NCBI RefSeq assembly: GCF_036323735.1
Contig: NC_086020.1
Coordinates: forward strand, 125,168,710-125,232,709
Length of the DNA: 64,000 bases
Direction of reading: 5' to 3'
From: Rattus norvegicus
Lineage: Eukaryota > Chordata > Mammalia > Rodentia > Muridae
This document shows, piece by piece, positions 22,141 through 34,402 of this stretch. A program made the translations under genes and the position numbers. A model generated the notes under the pieces. The model ran no database searches, was not told the origin of the DNA, and saw nothing but the letters and a program-made list of their open reading frames with translations. How positions within the stretch are numbered: position 1 is the stretch's first letter; each line of letters starts with the position of its first letter.

Positions 22141-22283
22141 ACTGTGGTAGTTTCAATGAAAATTGTTCCCATAGTCTCGGACATCTTAATATTTGGCTCC
22201 CAGTTGATAGTACTGACTGGGGAGGTTTAGGAGGTGTGAACTTGCTGGAGAAAGTTTGTCACTGGGGGCAGGCAGTCCTGTCC
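22141..22283 (+). mobile_element. Partial second copy of the same hAT-like element
   Basis: 'tgtggtagtttcaatgaaaa' restarts the family sequence and reaches 'tttgtcactgggggcaggca', corresponding to the first ~140 bp of the preceding element. The two copies are head-to-tail with no spacer. Confidence 0.75.
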
Positions 22284-22284
22284 A

Positions 22285-22381
22285 CCAAGGCTACACAGGA
22301 AAAATAAAATCAGCTGGAACAGAAGACCATCTATTCTGCTCCTTGTTAAGAGTCCTCAGAGCAGCAATATGGAAACCATTC
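22285..22381 (+). repeat. Direct repeat, copy 1 (97 bp)
   Basis: About 87% identical by eye to 23266-23363. Shared text includes GGAAAAATAAAAT, ACAGAAGACCAT, CTGCTCCTTGTTAAG and ATATGGAAACCATTCA. Not a family that I recognise. Confidence 0.85.
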
Positions 22382-23265
22382 AAATAATACACTTCTTTTA
22401 CTTGCACAGAGCCTGCACTCATTTAGTTATGGTATGGGTTTTGGATGCTGGAGGCCAAAGACCAAAGATTATGACAGAATTGCTTCAGGGATGTCTTCAT
22501 AGTTCCTCTCCCAGTAAAGACAAAGAGACTAGAGGGTGCTTAGGAGCCACATGGGATGGTGTAGGTTCAGACATGGATATATTATACGTGAATAGGCATT
22601 TCCATTTGATGTGGAGCAATTGCTCATATGTGAAAACTCTTGTTTTAAGATAGATTATTCAGTACTGCCCTTATCTGTAAATGAAAAGCATCTCTTTTGT
22701 TCCCTGTGGTATTTTGGAATTTTAGACTGTTTAGAAGCAAATGCAGTGTTTGCCTGCTTCTGTGCATTCACAGCAAAGGCCTATAGGTTCCAGCTACTCT
22801 CAGCAGAAGGCCTCTTCTCAGCAAACTGCATCACTACCTCTCACTGAGCTGACATTGTGACAACAAAACCAAACCACATGACATGGGCTAGTAACACAGA
22901 AAGGTGCAGAACCAAATGCAGTCAAATGACACTAAGCTCCCTAAGCCAACCTCTGCTCCAATAAATAACATACTTCATGAGATCTGCTTTTAGTTTCCAG
23001 GCCACTGAAGTGCACAGAGCACATGTCTCTTTAATTAAAAGATTCTGAGGGAGGGATGGACTTTCTAGAATTATTATTATTTTAACCAGTCAAAATCACA
23101 AAGGAAGTGGTTTGTCTCTTGCTTCTTAACTGACAGATACTCAGTCAACTCCATAGCATTCTGAGCTGAGTACCCAACTATGGCCTACACTGACCCAAGT
23201 TTCTCTTCATTTTTCTCTTTGGCTCATGGACTTCTGGACAGCACAGTGCTCATTAGAAACCCCTC
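22382..23265. other. No gene recognised
   Basis: Unassigned sequence between the two copies of a 97-bp direct repeat. Confidence 0.5.
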
Positions 23266-23363
23266 CCAAGGCTGGACAGGAAAAATAAAATGTGCTGGGA
23301 CAGAAGACCATTTAATCTGCTCCTTGTTAAGGGTCCTTGGAGCAGGGGATATGGAAACCATTC
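23266..23363 (+). repeat. Direct repeat, copy 2 (98 bp)
   Basis: Counterpart of 22285-22381, about 980 bp away in the same orientation. The sequences on either side of the two copies do not match, so the homology has sharp ends. Confidence 0.85.
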
Positions 23364-24544
23364 ATTACATTGAGGCTCCTGGACTAAGAGTAGATGTCAA
23401 TTATCCGTGCATCTCTGGCTCCCAGTACCATGGACAATTGAGAGCTGCACTCACTACTGAACACCCCTGCTGCAGCAATCTGCTTACCTCTGGCTTGATT
23501 TACTTCTGCTCTTCCCACCCCCCAAGAATATAATACCACCTTATAAATTCCACATTTTGTGAACATCAAGTCAGAAACTTTCTCAAAAATTGTTTCACAC
23601 TAGGAAGTCTAAACAACTCTGGCGTGTGCTCTAGACTTGCCAGGCTGGTTGAAAAAAAACATAATAATAAGCAAAACCCAAGTCGTGCATCTCAGGTAGA
23701 TTCTATGTGGCACTTAGTTTTTCACACGGAGCATATTAAGTGATAGTCTGCAGAGAAGAAGGAAAATTAAGCCTGTTAGATCTTATAAATTTAATAAGCT
23801 TTAACTACTTAGATTGTGATGTGATATTTTGAGACTATTAAATTGGATTATTTTTCCTTTGTTATATATGAGATATATTGAGTTTTAATTTTAATTTCAA
23901 ACATGAGGAATTCAAAGTCAGTGAGATGAAACTGAAACCTTATCTGGAGAGGAGACTGGAGTTTTCTACACACAAATATTAGACCATTATGCTCCTTCAT
24001 GATGTTTTAATTACGGAGAATAAAAGAGATTTGAAAGGAATCTAGAGTGGTTTATAAAGAGAGCAAAAGTTCACTTGGAGAAAGGAAAAATGTGTTTCTA
24101 CAAACATAAAAGACATGGATCTAAAACTCCACAGTTACTGAGTAGAGGGTAGTGAGCTAACATAAGACCCATGTAAGCCTGGCCAGCCCCATATGCTGTC
24201 ATCCCTCATAATACTGAACAAAGACAAAAAAAGAAAAAGAATTAAGACTTGAAATAAACTGCAGAGTTAATCTGTTCACCCATTCAAAAATTATGACCTT
24301 AAAATCTAAACACTGAGACTAAAACACACTATTTTCCATGTCCACATAAAGATTCAGAGAAATAATACTGAAACAAAAAGTGTTTTCACATTGAATCACA
24401 AACTCAAATATCAACAACTCTTGAATCATAAGGTGTGTGGGGGTCGAGGGGTACGAGGAGAATCTATGTAACATCATTCTAGCTAGCTCTTCTCCTCATT
24501 CATTTCCCTCTAATTTTTACCTTTCCAAAATTTGTCACCTGTGG
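23364..24544. other. No gene recognised
   Basis: Unassigned AT-rich sequence. Confidence 0.5.
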
Positions 24545-24724
24545 CAGTTGTGTTTCTCATCATTGTGGCAAAATTTCTGACAGGGGCAGCTTGGAAGGGA
24601 GAAAAGATATGAGAGGCAAGTCGGTCCAGTACAACAGGGAAGAGTGAGACCATGATGGTAAGATCATGTGGCAGCAGGTTCCTTATGTGACAGACGAGGG
24701 AGAAGAAAACAGAAGATCCAAACC
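24545..24724 (+). mobile_element. hAT-like fragment (probable)
   Basis: 'gtttctcatcattgtggcaa' and 'tgacaggggcagcttggaag' match the start of the element at 47309-47733. Text after that resembles it only loosely. Confidence 0.5.
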
Positions 24725-24727
24725 AGA

Positions 24728-24870
24728 GTGTTCAAATGAGAAATATCCCCATGTCCATGGGCATTTGAACACTTTGTCCCCAGAGTGCGGCACTTTGTGA
24801 AGTGGTTTAGGAGGAAGTATGCCACTGATGCCTTCTGCCACCATGCCTGTCACTTACTGCCATGATTCCC
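24728..24870 (+). mobile_element. hAT-like fragment of the 21796-type family
   Basis: 'caaatgagaaatatccccat', 'gggcatttgaacactttgtc' and 'agtggtttaggaggaagtat' follow the first part of the 21796 element. Confidence 0.65.
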
Positions 24871-25300
24871 TGACGTCTTCGTTAGCATTTCTACTGTTTC
24901 AAAGAAACACCATGCCCAAAAACAAGCTAGGAAGGAAAGGATTTATTTGTCTTAGATGTCTACATTGTAGCCCATCATTGAAGGAGGTCAGAACAGGAAC
25001 TCAAAACATGGCAGGAATCTGGAGGCAGGCCATGGAGGGGTAGTATTTACTCACTCATACTTCCTCCTGCTAGAATGTACTGACTTGCTCATTATGTCTT
25101 GCTCAGTCTGCTTTCTTATAGAACCCAGAACCACCAGCACAAGGACAACAGCATTCACAGTGGGCTGCTGCCCCCGCCCCGCCCTCATCAATCATTAAGA
25201 AATTACCCTACAGATGGTCTTATGGAAGTATTTGCTCCTTCAAAGCTCCCTCCTTTCAGATTAGTTTAGTTTGTATCAATTTGACATAAAACTATTTTGA
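24871..25300 (+). mobile_element. Rodent hAT-like element of the 47309-type family
   Basis: Contains 'aagaaacaccatgcccaaaa', 'gaaggaaaggatttatttgt', 'gaaggaggtcagaacaggaa', 'ctttcttatagaacccagaa', 'agtgggctgctgcccccgcc' and 'atcaatttgacataaaacta', all in the same order as at 47309-47733. A 225-bp open frame over it is coincidental. Confidence 0.8.
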
Positions 25301-27774
25301 TTTTAAAAGCAAGTGGCTAAGCACTCCTATAACAAAGGTAATAAACACTTCCATAAAGAAATCTTAGCTTTTTGAGTTTTCTCTTAATCCATGACAAGAA
25401 AAATTAATCTAGTATATCCTAACACAACTACCTGACATATTTTATCCAAAAAAACCTGAAGAGCTAGAATAAAGCAATCAGTCTGACTTGGACTTAGGCA
25501 CCCAATTGTTAGTAAGCTTGATTTAACATTGAAAAATGTACACACATGCACACACTCGCAGCATATATAATTTGTATAATATATTATATATGAATTATGT
25601 ATTTATATTTATTATATACTTATATATAACATATTTCATCAAATATGTAATTATATATTTATATAATTATAGCCCATATTTGTAGCTGTAGTTAAGTTTA
25701 ACTCATTAGAGGTCTTTGTTTAAAAGGCTCAGTAGCAATGATTAGGACCGGCTTCTAAGACATATACCACTTGTGACTAAGAATACGAGAGATATCTAAT
25801 CAGACAATAGAGCCTCTACTTCAGGAGATAATGTCATGGAGACAGAAATACATGTTGCCCAAAATCAAAAGCTCACAACTCATTACCAATATTTCAGGCA
25901 CAAACATCTGCAGTAGGTAGACTAACTTTGGTAAAAAGATTTTACAATATTAGTAGACATGTGTAGTTTCCATTACTATTTCATTTTTTAAGCACTCAAA
26001 AAGCTGAGAATAAAATCTGACTGATCTCCACAGGGTAAGTCCTTCCATACCATTGGTATAAATTCAATGAACCACACATTTTATGCTGAATTCTGCATGT
26101 TATTTTAAGTGTAATCATCCAAATTTCTAATATTCCCTCTTCCCTCATATTCCTTCTAGACCCAGAGAGCCAAGCCACTGGTCACTGCCCAGGAATTAAT
26201 GTATACTTTATGCCATTTCCCTTCATCAAAACGTTAATGCCCAAATTAGCTGCTTAGAAACTTGTTCTCTTAAAGGATCTTCCTTCACCAACATCTTTCA
26301 GGGACCTCCCAGAATGGAGCTCACAAAGCTCCAGCAGACCACTTCCAGCAAGTATCAACATGTGCATCTGCCTGGCCAAGAGTCAGACCTAGGGCTTTTC
26401 TTCCTTTGAAAGCTCAGAGGTAGATGTTATTACAACAATGGAAGATGGTGTAAAATGTGAGCCATCTGCTTGTATATTTCACACCTTCAGACATCCTTGA
26501 GCTTGTGTAACCTTACCATTTAATGGGTCTGATAATATGGTCACATAATAACTTGGTGTCCTCAACTCAGACATTTCATTGCCTTTAAGAGTGATAATTC
26601 TTCTACACCAGCATGTCTTTGTTCAGGAACCAGAACAATTGGCATTATGGCAGCCATTTTCAGATGTGCTGGGGATGTACATGATGTGTTCATCTATACC
26701 TGCTGCCGTCATCAGAAACCATAGGGGCAATATTCAACCCACACAGCTATTTCACACCACTCTCTGAATTTGGTTTTAATTCCGTTATTTCTTTAGGTCC
26801 CATTCAAAACTTTGAGGCTTTCAAAGCACTGGTCCAATGATTTATGCAGGCTCTGGTACTTAGTCAATATTGACCTACTTCACAGCAGGGAGAAATCTCA
26901 TGTCGGATCCCTGACCATGATCTGAAAAGCCAAAACTGGAAGTTACTCTAGTTGCTTTGATAAGGCATATGTATGTATGCTAGATGGTAGAGTAAATGCT
27001 ACAGTAATACTCAGGGGATACAATATCAATGAACTATCCAGACAGCTCTTTATCTTGGACATGGGAGTACATGTTTTCCAAGTTAAAGAAACTTGTTATA
27101 GAGGTTATTCACCACTAAAGAACTTAGCACTGCTCTCATAGAGAAATGAATGGCTTACAACTGACTTTGATTTCAATTCCAAAAGATTAATTACACTTTT
27201 CTAATTGCAATAGAGAAATGATTCCTGTAATAAACTATGGTTACTTAGCTATTCAGCTACATAGCTTTTCTATATCAAAAGTCAAGCAATTGCTTATAGG
27301 CTATCCATCCTTCAGTGTGTGTCAATGATCTCTGACAGACACAGTCCCTTGGTTACTGTCATGGTCTTAGAGTCCATTGTGATATTTTTATCCACCTGAT
27401 CCCTTACTTTTAGACTACAATTATCCTCAGCCATTATTTTGTGCTTAGATCCACAGACATGCATGTTATCATCATGCCATGGTCTATAAGACACAGCTTC
27501 AAAAAGCCATTAGAGTCATTTTTTTGCTCTAGTATCTTCAAAGTTAGTTCCCATGGTTCATTCTCCCAGATCCCTCATAACACCTTAGCTAGGTCGATCA
27601 TATTTTGGTCAACTATTCACAATTTAAGCCATGGTAAGATGCCACTAATTGACCCCAGCAAAGAGAATCAATGAGAAGAGTCAGTGACATAGATGGAAAA
27701 GGAGACTGTCCATCATTCTACATGTTACCTAACATGTGCCCTATGAAGCTTGTCTCTAGGCAAGAAGACCTCTC

Positions 27775-27775
<1 letters not shown>
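25301..27775. other. No gene recognised; AT-rich tract
   Basis: About 25556-25676 is a degenerate TA/TATT-rich tract. The remainder is unassigned, with only short frames lacking a recognisable domain. Confidence 0.5.
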
Positions 27776-27843
<68 letters not shown>

Positions 27844-27856
27844 TGTGGTGGTGGTG
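27776..27856. repeat. Compound trinucleotide repeat (GTT)15(GCT)8(GTG)4
   Basis: Three different trinucleotide blocks abut without interruption: GTT at 27776-27820, GCT at 27821-27844 and GTG at 27845-27856. The Val/Ala-rich frame across it is an artefact. Confidence 0.97.
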
Positions 27857-30800
27857 ATTGTTGTGTTTTTATTGAAAACTATTTTTCATTTGACTGTGTT
27901 TTTCCCCTTTCTCAAATTTGACCCTGATCTTCGTCTACCTCCCTATTCTAACAAAGAGATGGGAAGGAGAGGATGAGGGCCACGGAGAGAAAAGGGAAAG
28001 AGAGAGGGTGGAAAGAGGCAGAGAATCAGGAAGAGACAGAGAAAAAGAGGAAGAGAGAGGGAGTAAAGGGGACCGACTTCAGGCCCAGAAGTATTAGGTA
28101 AAATTAAGTCATAAAATTTCCAAACCCAGACATTCGGATGTGCTGACCCCAGATAATGAAGCTCTACAGATTCCCCATAAGAATCCTTTCCTAAGTGAAG
28201 GAACAATTCCAGCCCTCTTAATTCATATCGTCACAATTTATAGTACAATCTTGGCCCTGTTCCTTAGCATAATCTGTTTCCTTGCTTCTAGAAAAATAAA
28301 TGTCTTTAAAGGGCACACTGGAGAACTTGTGACTTTCTTAATCATATCTGAAGACAATATTTGGATGACCTGAGCCCATGAGTCCTTCCCTTCAGGACTT
28401 ACAACAATCAACTTACACAGCACTATTAGCAATGTCTACACAGAGGTCAAGTAGACAGTGAGGAATCAGCAGGAGCTGCTCCTTCCGGTGTGTGCCTCTT
28501 TCCAGTCCACCACAGGGATCAGTGTCAAACTTGTGATACCACGTACTATCAAACCTTGTTCTCACTTCACATCTTCAAGTCTCTTCTTTGCTGCTGCCTG
28601 GTAGATCAGAGACCTTAAGGAGGCTCCGTACCTAGAGTTTTATGTCTCAACAACTATCTAACATTTGGTTTGTCCAAGAGCTGAGGCTGACTTCTGAACT
28701 GGAATAAAAGTGATTTATGCAGCAGAAGATCTTAGAAATGATCATCTTCCCACTCTGTAGGATGACTAAACATTGAGTCTTTGTGTGTTGCACACTATTT
28801 TAATTATTACTATATATGTGTTATATGTCATGTAATACATTATTTATTATTATATACATATTTGTCAACTTGACTCCAGCTTTGGAACTGGGGTAATGGC
28901 TGAATTGTTCTGAAAGGCAGTTATATATGTGACTACAAAATCAATAGAGGAAAACAAATTACAGTTCATCTTCAATAATTCCATCTAGAAATTTCCCTCT
29001 TAATAATAGCACAAATAACAGAGAAGGGTGTTTGTGTTTTTGTATCTCAAGACTGGAATACACAGTCTCATCCATTGCATTGGGTATCTGCAAACATCTT
29101 ATCCTAGGTCTCCCTTAAGTGACACTGTTTAGTTTACAGAAGACAGCAAGGATTCCCTCTATTAGACAACTCCACAGTCTTACCATCAACAATGGTAACA
29201 CTGACATAAGTCAGTTCATCAGACCAATGTTAAACAATGTCTCCTCTGAATATTGTACCAGATTTCTAACTAATCAGGCAAGTCCACTTAGGGGTCCAAT
29301 GCATTTTCCTTACAGGGACCTTATCCTTTCATCTGTTGCAGACAAGAAATTACCACCTCTACTATTTCCCTTACTCGAATCAGGGCAGTAGCAGGTGGGA
29401 TTGGGGGGGGGTAGTAAAAAAAGAATTACCATGCAAAGTTTTCAAATCCCCTTCACCCACCATTTTGCTTATTACTTAAAATAACTTGCAGACTTCATCT
29501 TGTTAGGAATCATTTCTAGAATCAGTCTTTCTCAGTGCTGATACTAGCCATTTGAATTACTAAGTATATTTATATCTTGAAGGAATATGAAAACTGAGAT
29601 AGATGAGCTGTACTAAACTTTACAACAGAGATCCTTTCAGACTATCATGAGCACAAATATTACCATGAATCTCATTGTCCTCCCCACCTAAGAGATGAGG
29701 AAACAAAGTTAAGAAACTAGAAGGTAAAGTTTCTGGGAATTCTTGCTCTTAATTATGCTACTGAATTGCACAGAAAATATTTTAAAAGTCTTTGCTGAGC
29801 TAATAGAGTGTGAAAGTCGAGACATAGGTCAAGTCAGAAGGGCAAGGCTAGGGAAGCCCTGTGGAGCAATTTGAACTCAATCCAGCCTCCAGTTGGGAAA
29901 ATCCAATCACAGCTTCTCAAAGAATTGCAGCCAGACTGGGTCTTGCTACCTTGACCTCCAACTCTGTCTATAAAGCTCAACCTGGTCACAAGGCATGCGT
30001 AGAAAACACATGCACACTTCACACTCATCAAAAATTCCAGTTTCATAAGGCAAAACCAGACAGACTCTAAAACAGTGCAGAAGCCATCCTTCTACCCATC
30101 TGCCAATTGCTCTGCATATTCCCAGTTTAGAGACAAGACACCTTCAGCCCTTACCTCTCAATCCTACATCCCTGCCTCACAGACTAAACACACTGATTGC
30201 CAAGCAAAACAAACATCTTTACTGACAACCTAGTTCTGCCTGCATAATTCTTTCCTCTAGAAAAAATAATAAGAGTACAAAAGCCCATTCTGTCCCAGAG
30301 GAATTCCTTCCTCCTCTGATTCTTGTGAAAGAGAGAACAGGATCCTATGTAAAATCAGCTGGCTGTACTCCAGACTGGGGAATTTCACAAGGGTCTCTGC
30401 ATGGCCTAAATTTGGGAAGAAGAAAAACCTTGAACTGAGAACCAAAACCAAAGCAGAAAGCCTGCTTCAACTCCACATTGATCTGTCTTTCAAAAGAACT
30501 GCTAGAGAGTGCACATTCCTGTAGCCGTCCTCTCCTGTCATGTGGATCCGAAATTGCTAACAGATACCTAAAACTCCAGGTTTGATCTCATGTCTTGTGC
30601 AGCTTTGCTTTTAGCTGCATGCAAATTCCACACAAAAGCTGCCTGTGAAGCTCTAACAAGTTCCCTTCAGAGGCAAGTCTCTAGCTCCCAACTGCCTGCA
30701 TTGATGAGGAACACAGGCTTCAAATCATAACCTCAAAAGAAGTTCTTACAGCAGTACGATCCCATAATGGGTTTCTAGAACAATCCACCGCTGGGGTTTA

Positions 30801-31046
30801 ATATATCTGAAGAAATTAATCTAGGAAGAGAAATTGGAGGGTCTTGACAGGAGGCGAGAAAGGAGCCTAAGCTCAGGCTGTCTTTGGTATTTGCTGGTAC
30901 AGAATGGTGAGGGATGCCTGATTCTGGCTGTTTTAGAACACATGGGTCTCATTCCAGAGATGATTGTGAGCCTTCTCTCTGGGACAAAGCTAAGCTGCCC
31001 TTTATAGCCTCAGGATCCCTGATATATCACTAAGCCCAGGTGTGAT
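27857..31046. other. No gene recognised; GA-rich tract
   Basis: About 27955-28075 is purine-rich with GAGA and GGAAAG words. The rest has no repeat family or coding region that I can support. Confidence 0.5.
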
Positions 31047-31385
31047 GCTCATCTTCAGGACCAACTTAACAGGATTTGGAGTCACCAAGGAGACCCAGGG
31101 GTATGCATTTGTGATGGTGCTTCCAGAGAGGTTTAGCTAAAGAAAGAAGAAAGGTCCACTCTGAATGTGGGCAGCACTGGCCTTCTAACTGGGATGCTGA
31201 AGTGAATTGACATTTGGAAGCCAGCTGAGCACCTGTATTCTCCAGTCTCCTATCCTGATTCTGAACACAATGAGTCCAGCAGCTTCATGCTTAGCTCAAC
31301 ATAAAGGATTGTATCCCCTCACACATAGAGCTAAAATAAATCCTTCACTGGTCCAGTGTTAGATCATATCAACAAGTAACTAAAA
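31047..31385 (+). mobile_element. Degenerate hAT-like element
   Basis: 'ccaacttaacaggatttgga', 'tgcttccagagaggtttagc', 'tccactctgaatgtgggcag', 'gagctaaaataaatccttca' and the end 'caacaagtaactaaaa' follow a common rodent DNA-transposon-derived layout. The exact family is uncertain. Confidence 0.6.
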
Positions 31386-31628
31386 CTGTGTAAATACTCC
31401 AGACCCAGAGGTGAAGGGGTTTGAAGACAGTAAATTTTCTGCTTAAAAAGAAATTTAGAAGAAAACACCTTTCTAGTTCTTTTCTATCATTTGTTTTCCA
31501 TTTTTGTTTTTTTTTTTAATTTAACGCATTCCTTTCTGAAGTGGTAAATTGTTAATCTGCTCTAAACTCCTCCAAGGGTGGATACCTCCTCTACACCCAT
31601 CCAATTGTTTTGGGATCACAAATGAAAG
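31386..31628. other. No gene recognised
   Basis: Unassigned sequence with a T run near 31508-31518. Confidence 0.5.
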
Positions 31629-31724
31629 ACACACACACACACATACACACACACACACGCACACACGCACACACACACACATGCATGCGCACACGCACAC
31701 GTACACACACACACATACACACAG
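31629..31724. repeat. (CA)n microsatellite with CG interruptions
   Basis: CA repeat with CGCA, TGCA and CATA variants. Confidence 0.95.
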
Positions 31725-32210
31725 AGACTTATTTTTAATATGCCCTAAGCAGCTCAATGGCTGAGCCATTCCCTAACTCCACATGGTTAACACTCTCCCC
31801 TCCCATATTCCTGAGTTAATAGTTACTAAATCTGTATTTCATCTTTACTGCTTTGGACACCTGCTGGGCAGTCCTGAGGTCCTTTTTCCCTGTACCTACA
31901 TTTCAGCTGTCTCTCCCTCTTATACCTTTCCAGCATGATCCATCTCACATGTCTTCATCATAGCTGAGTCCCTTCTTCCTCCTTTCTCAGTCCCTTCCTA
32001 GGAATCCTAAAAGTCCCACCTCTGTCTCCATGCTCAGTCATTGACCACCAATAACTTAATTACCCAATCAAAAAGCAACTGAGGACAAGCTTCCTTTAGT
32101 CCTATGTGCTGACACTGCAAACAGGATTTGGGTAACATAATTAACATGAGAACACAAACTACTATACCTTTCCAATTCCTGCCAGACCTATCCCCAGCCC
32201 ATTTATTTTT
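31725..32210. other. No gene recognised
   Basis: Unassigned C/T-rich sequence. Confidence 0.5.
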
Positions 32211-32262
32211 GTTTTATCTTGTCTTGTCTTGTCTTGTCTTGTCTTGTCCTGTCTTGTTTTAG
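32211..32262. repeat. (CTTGT)n pentanucleotide repeat
   Basis: About nine CTTGT units with one CCTGT variant. Confidence 0.9.
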
Positions 32263-32375
32263 AAGAGACTATCTCATAGCATCTGTCTTCCTCCTCTGGC
32301 CCTTATAATCTTTATGTCCCCTCTTCTGTGATGTTCCCTGAGTCTTAAGTGAAGAGCTTAGGTATAAATGCTCTA
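32263..32375 (-). mobile_element. Old L1 3' UTR-like fragment, antisense
   Basis: 'agaagagactatctcatagc', 'ttcctcctctggcccttata' and 'gatgttccctgagtcttaag' match text that I associate with an old rodent L1 3' region. Short, so moderate confidence. Confidence 0.5.
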
Positions 32376-32534
32376 CTTGTTCAGTGGTTCTGAATTTGTG
32401 GGTCATTTACCCCTTTGGGGGTTGAACAAGCTTTTCACAAGGATTGCCTAAGACGTTTGTAAACATAGATAATTACATTAGAATCCATAACAGTAGCAGA
32501 ATCACAGTTATGAAGTAGCAACAAGAATACTTTT

Positions 32535-33287
32535 GACCGGAAGTCCCACACCCGCGGATCCCGGCCCGCAGCAGCTCTCTGCTCCCAAACCCCGTGGGAG
32601 AGAGACCTCACCGCCTGATCAGGTGGGCACTCCTGAGGCTGCAGAGCGGAGGAGACCACCAACACTGCCCACCCCTGCCCACATCCCTGGCCCAAGAGGG
32701 AACTGTATAAGGCCTCTGGGTTCCCATAGGGGAGGGCCCAGGAGCGGCAGGATCCCTGCGCCTGAGACACCGCCAGAACCTGAAGGAAACAGACCGGATA
32801 AACAGTTCTCTGCACCCAAATCCCGTGGGAGGGAGAGCTAAACCTTCAGAGAGGCGGACACACCTGGGAAACCAGAAGAGACTGCACTCTGTGCACATCC
32901 AGACGCCAGAGGAAAACACCAAACGCCATCTGGAACCCTGGTGCACGGAGGCTCCCGGAAAGAGCGGCGCAGATCTTCCCGGTTGCTGCCGCCGCGGAGA
33001 GGACTTAGGCAGTACCCCACGAGCAAACTTGAGCCTTGGAACCACAGGTAGGACCAACTTTTCCCCTGCAAGAAACCTGCCTGGTGAACTCAAGACACAG
33101 GCCCACAGGAACAGCTGAAGACCTGTAGAGAGGAAAAACTACACGCCCGAAAGCAGAACACTCTGTCCCCATAACTGGCTGAAAGAAAACAGGAAAACAG
33201 GTCTACAGCACTCCTGACACACAGGCTTATAGGACAGTCTAGCCACGGTCAGAAATAGCAGAACAAAGTAACACTAGAGATAATCTG
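32535..33287 (+). promoter_or_regulatory. L1 5' UTR / internal promoter, apparently near full length
   Basis: 753 bp, GC-rich with many CpG sites in its first 500 bp, starting GACCGGAAGTCCC directly at the target duplication. It extends about 200 bp further upstream than the 5' UTR of L1-A. In the family this region drives transcription of the element. Whether the first base is the true +1 cannot be told here. Confidence 0.75.
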
Positions 33288-34343
33288 ATGGCGAGAGGCA
33301 AGCGCAGGAACCCAAGCAACAGAAACCAAGACTACATGGCATCATCGGAGCCCAATTCTCCCACCAAAGCAAACACTGAATATCCAAACACACCAGAAAA
33401 GCAAGATCTAGTTTCAAAATCATATTTGATCATGATGCTGGAGGACTTCAAGAAAGACATAAAGAACTCCCTTAGAGAACAAGTAGAAGCCTACAGAGAG
33501 GAATCGCAAAAATCCCTGAAAGAATTCCAGGAAAACACAATCAAACAGTTGAAGGAATTAAAAATGGAAATAGAAGCAATCAAGAAAGAACACATGGAAA
33601 CAACCCTGGACATAGAAAATCAAAAGAAAAGACAAGGAGCTGTAGATACAAGCTTCACCAACAGAATACAAGAGATGGAAGAGAGAATCTCGGGAGCAGA
33701 AGATTCCATAGAAATCATTGACTCAACTGTCAAAGATAATGTAAAGCGGAAAAAGCTACTGGTCCAAAACATACAGGAAATCCAGGACTCAATGAGAAGA
33801 TCAAACCTAAGGATAATAGGTATAGAAGAGAGTGAAGACTCCCAGCTCAAAGGACCAGTAAATATCTTCAACAAAATCATAGAAGAAAACTTCCCTGACC
33901 TAAAAAAAGAGATACCCATAGGCATACAAGAAGCCTACAGAACTCCAAATAGATTGGACCAGAAAAGAAACACCTCCCGTCACATAATTGTCAAAACACC
34001 AAACGCACAAAATAAAGAAAGAATATTAAAAGCAGTAAGGGAAAAAGGTCAAGTAACATATAAAGGCAGACCTATCAGAATCACACCAGACTTCTCGCCA
34101 GAAACTATGAAGGCCAGAAGATCCTGGACAGATGTCATACAGACCCTAAGAGAACACAAATGCCAGCCCAGGTTACTGTATCCTGCAAAACTCTCAATTA
34201 ACATAGATGGAGAAACCAAGATATTCCATGACAAAACCAAATTTACACAATATCTTTCTACAAATCCAGCACTACAAAGGATAATAAAGGGTAAAGCCCA
34301 ACATAAGGAGGCAAGCTATACCCTAGAAGAAGCAAGAAACTAA
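33288..34343 (+). CDS. L1 ORF1 protein, intact, in the chimeric insertion
   Basis: 351 residues, same architecture as the 4330 copy: MARGKRRNPSN start, coiled coil (about 45-150), RRM-like part from MRRSNLRIIGIEE, C-terminal domain with RITPDFSPETMKARRSW. It differs from L1-A mainly in the coiled coil, reading KNSLREQVEAYREE where L1-A has a six-residue-longer version. No stop or frameshift. It lies behind its own 5' UTR, so an ORF1 protein could be made, but the element has no usable ORF2 and cannot move by itself. Confidence 0.94.
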   Translation: MARGKRRNPSNRNQDYMASSEPNSPTKANTEYPNTPEKQDLVSKSYLIMMLEDFKKDIKNSLREQVEAYREESQKSLKEFQENTIKQLKELKMEIEAIKKEHMETTLDIENQKKRQGAVDTSFTNRIQEMEERISGAEDSIEIIDSTVKDNVKRKKLLVQNIQEIQDSMRRSNLRIIGIEESEDSQLKGPVNIFNKIIEENFPDLKKEIPIGIQEAYRTPNRLDQKRNTSRHIIVKTPNAQNKERILKAVREKGQVTYKGRPIRITPDFSPETMKARRSWTDVIQTLREHKCQPRLLYPAKLSINIDGETKIFHDKTKFTQYLSTNPALQRIIKGKAQHKEASYTLEEARN

Positions 34344-34402
34344 TCGTCTTGGCAACAAAACAAGGAGAATGAAAGCACACAAACATAACCTCACATCCAA
34401 AT

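Noticed and set aside
27671..27976. 101-codon frame with long Val and Ala runs
   Set aside because: The runs are the translated GTT/GCT repeat. Nothing around them resembles a protein.
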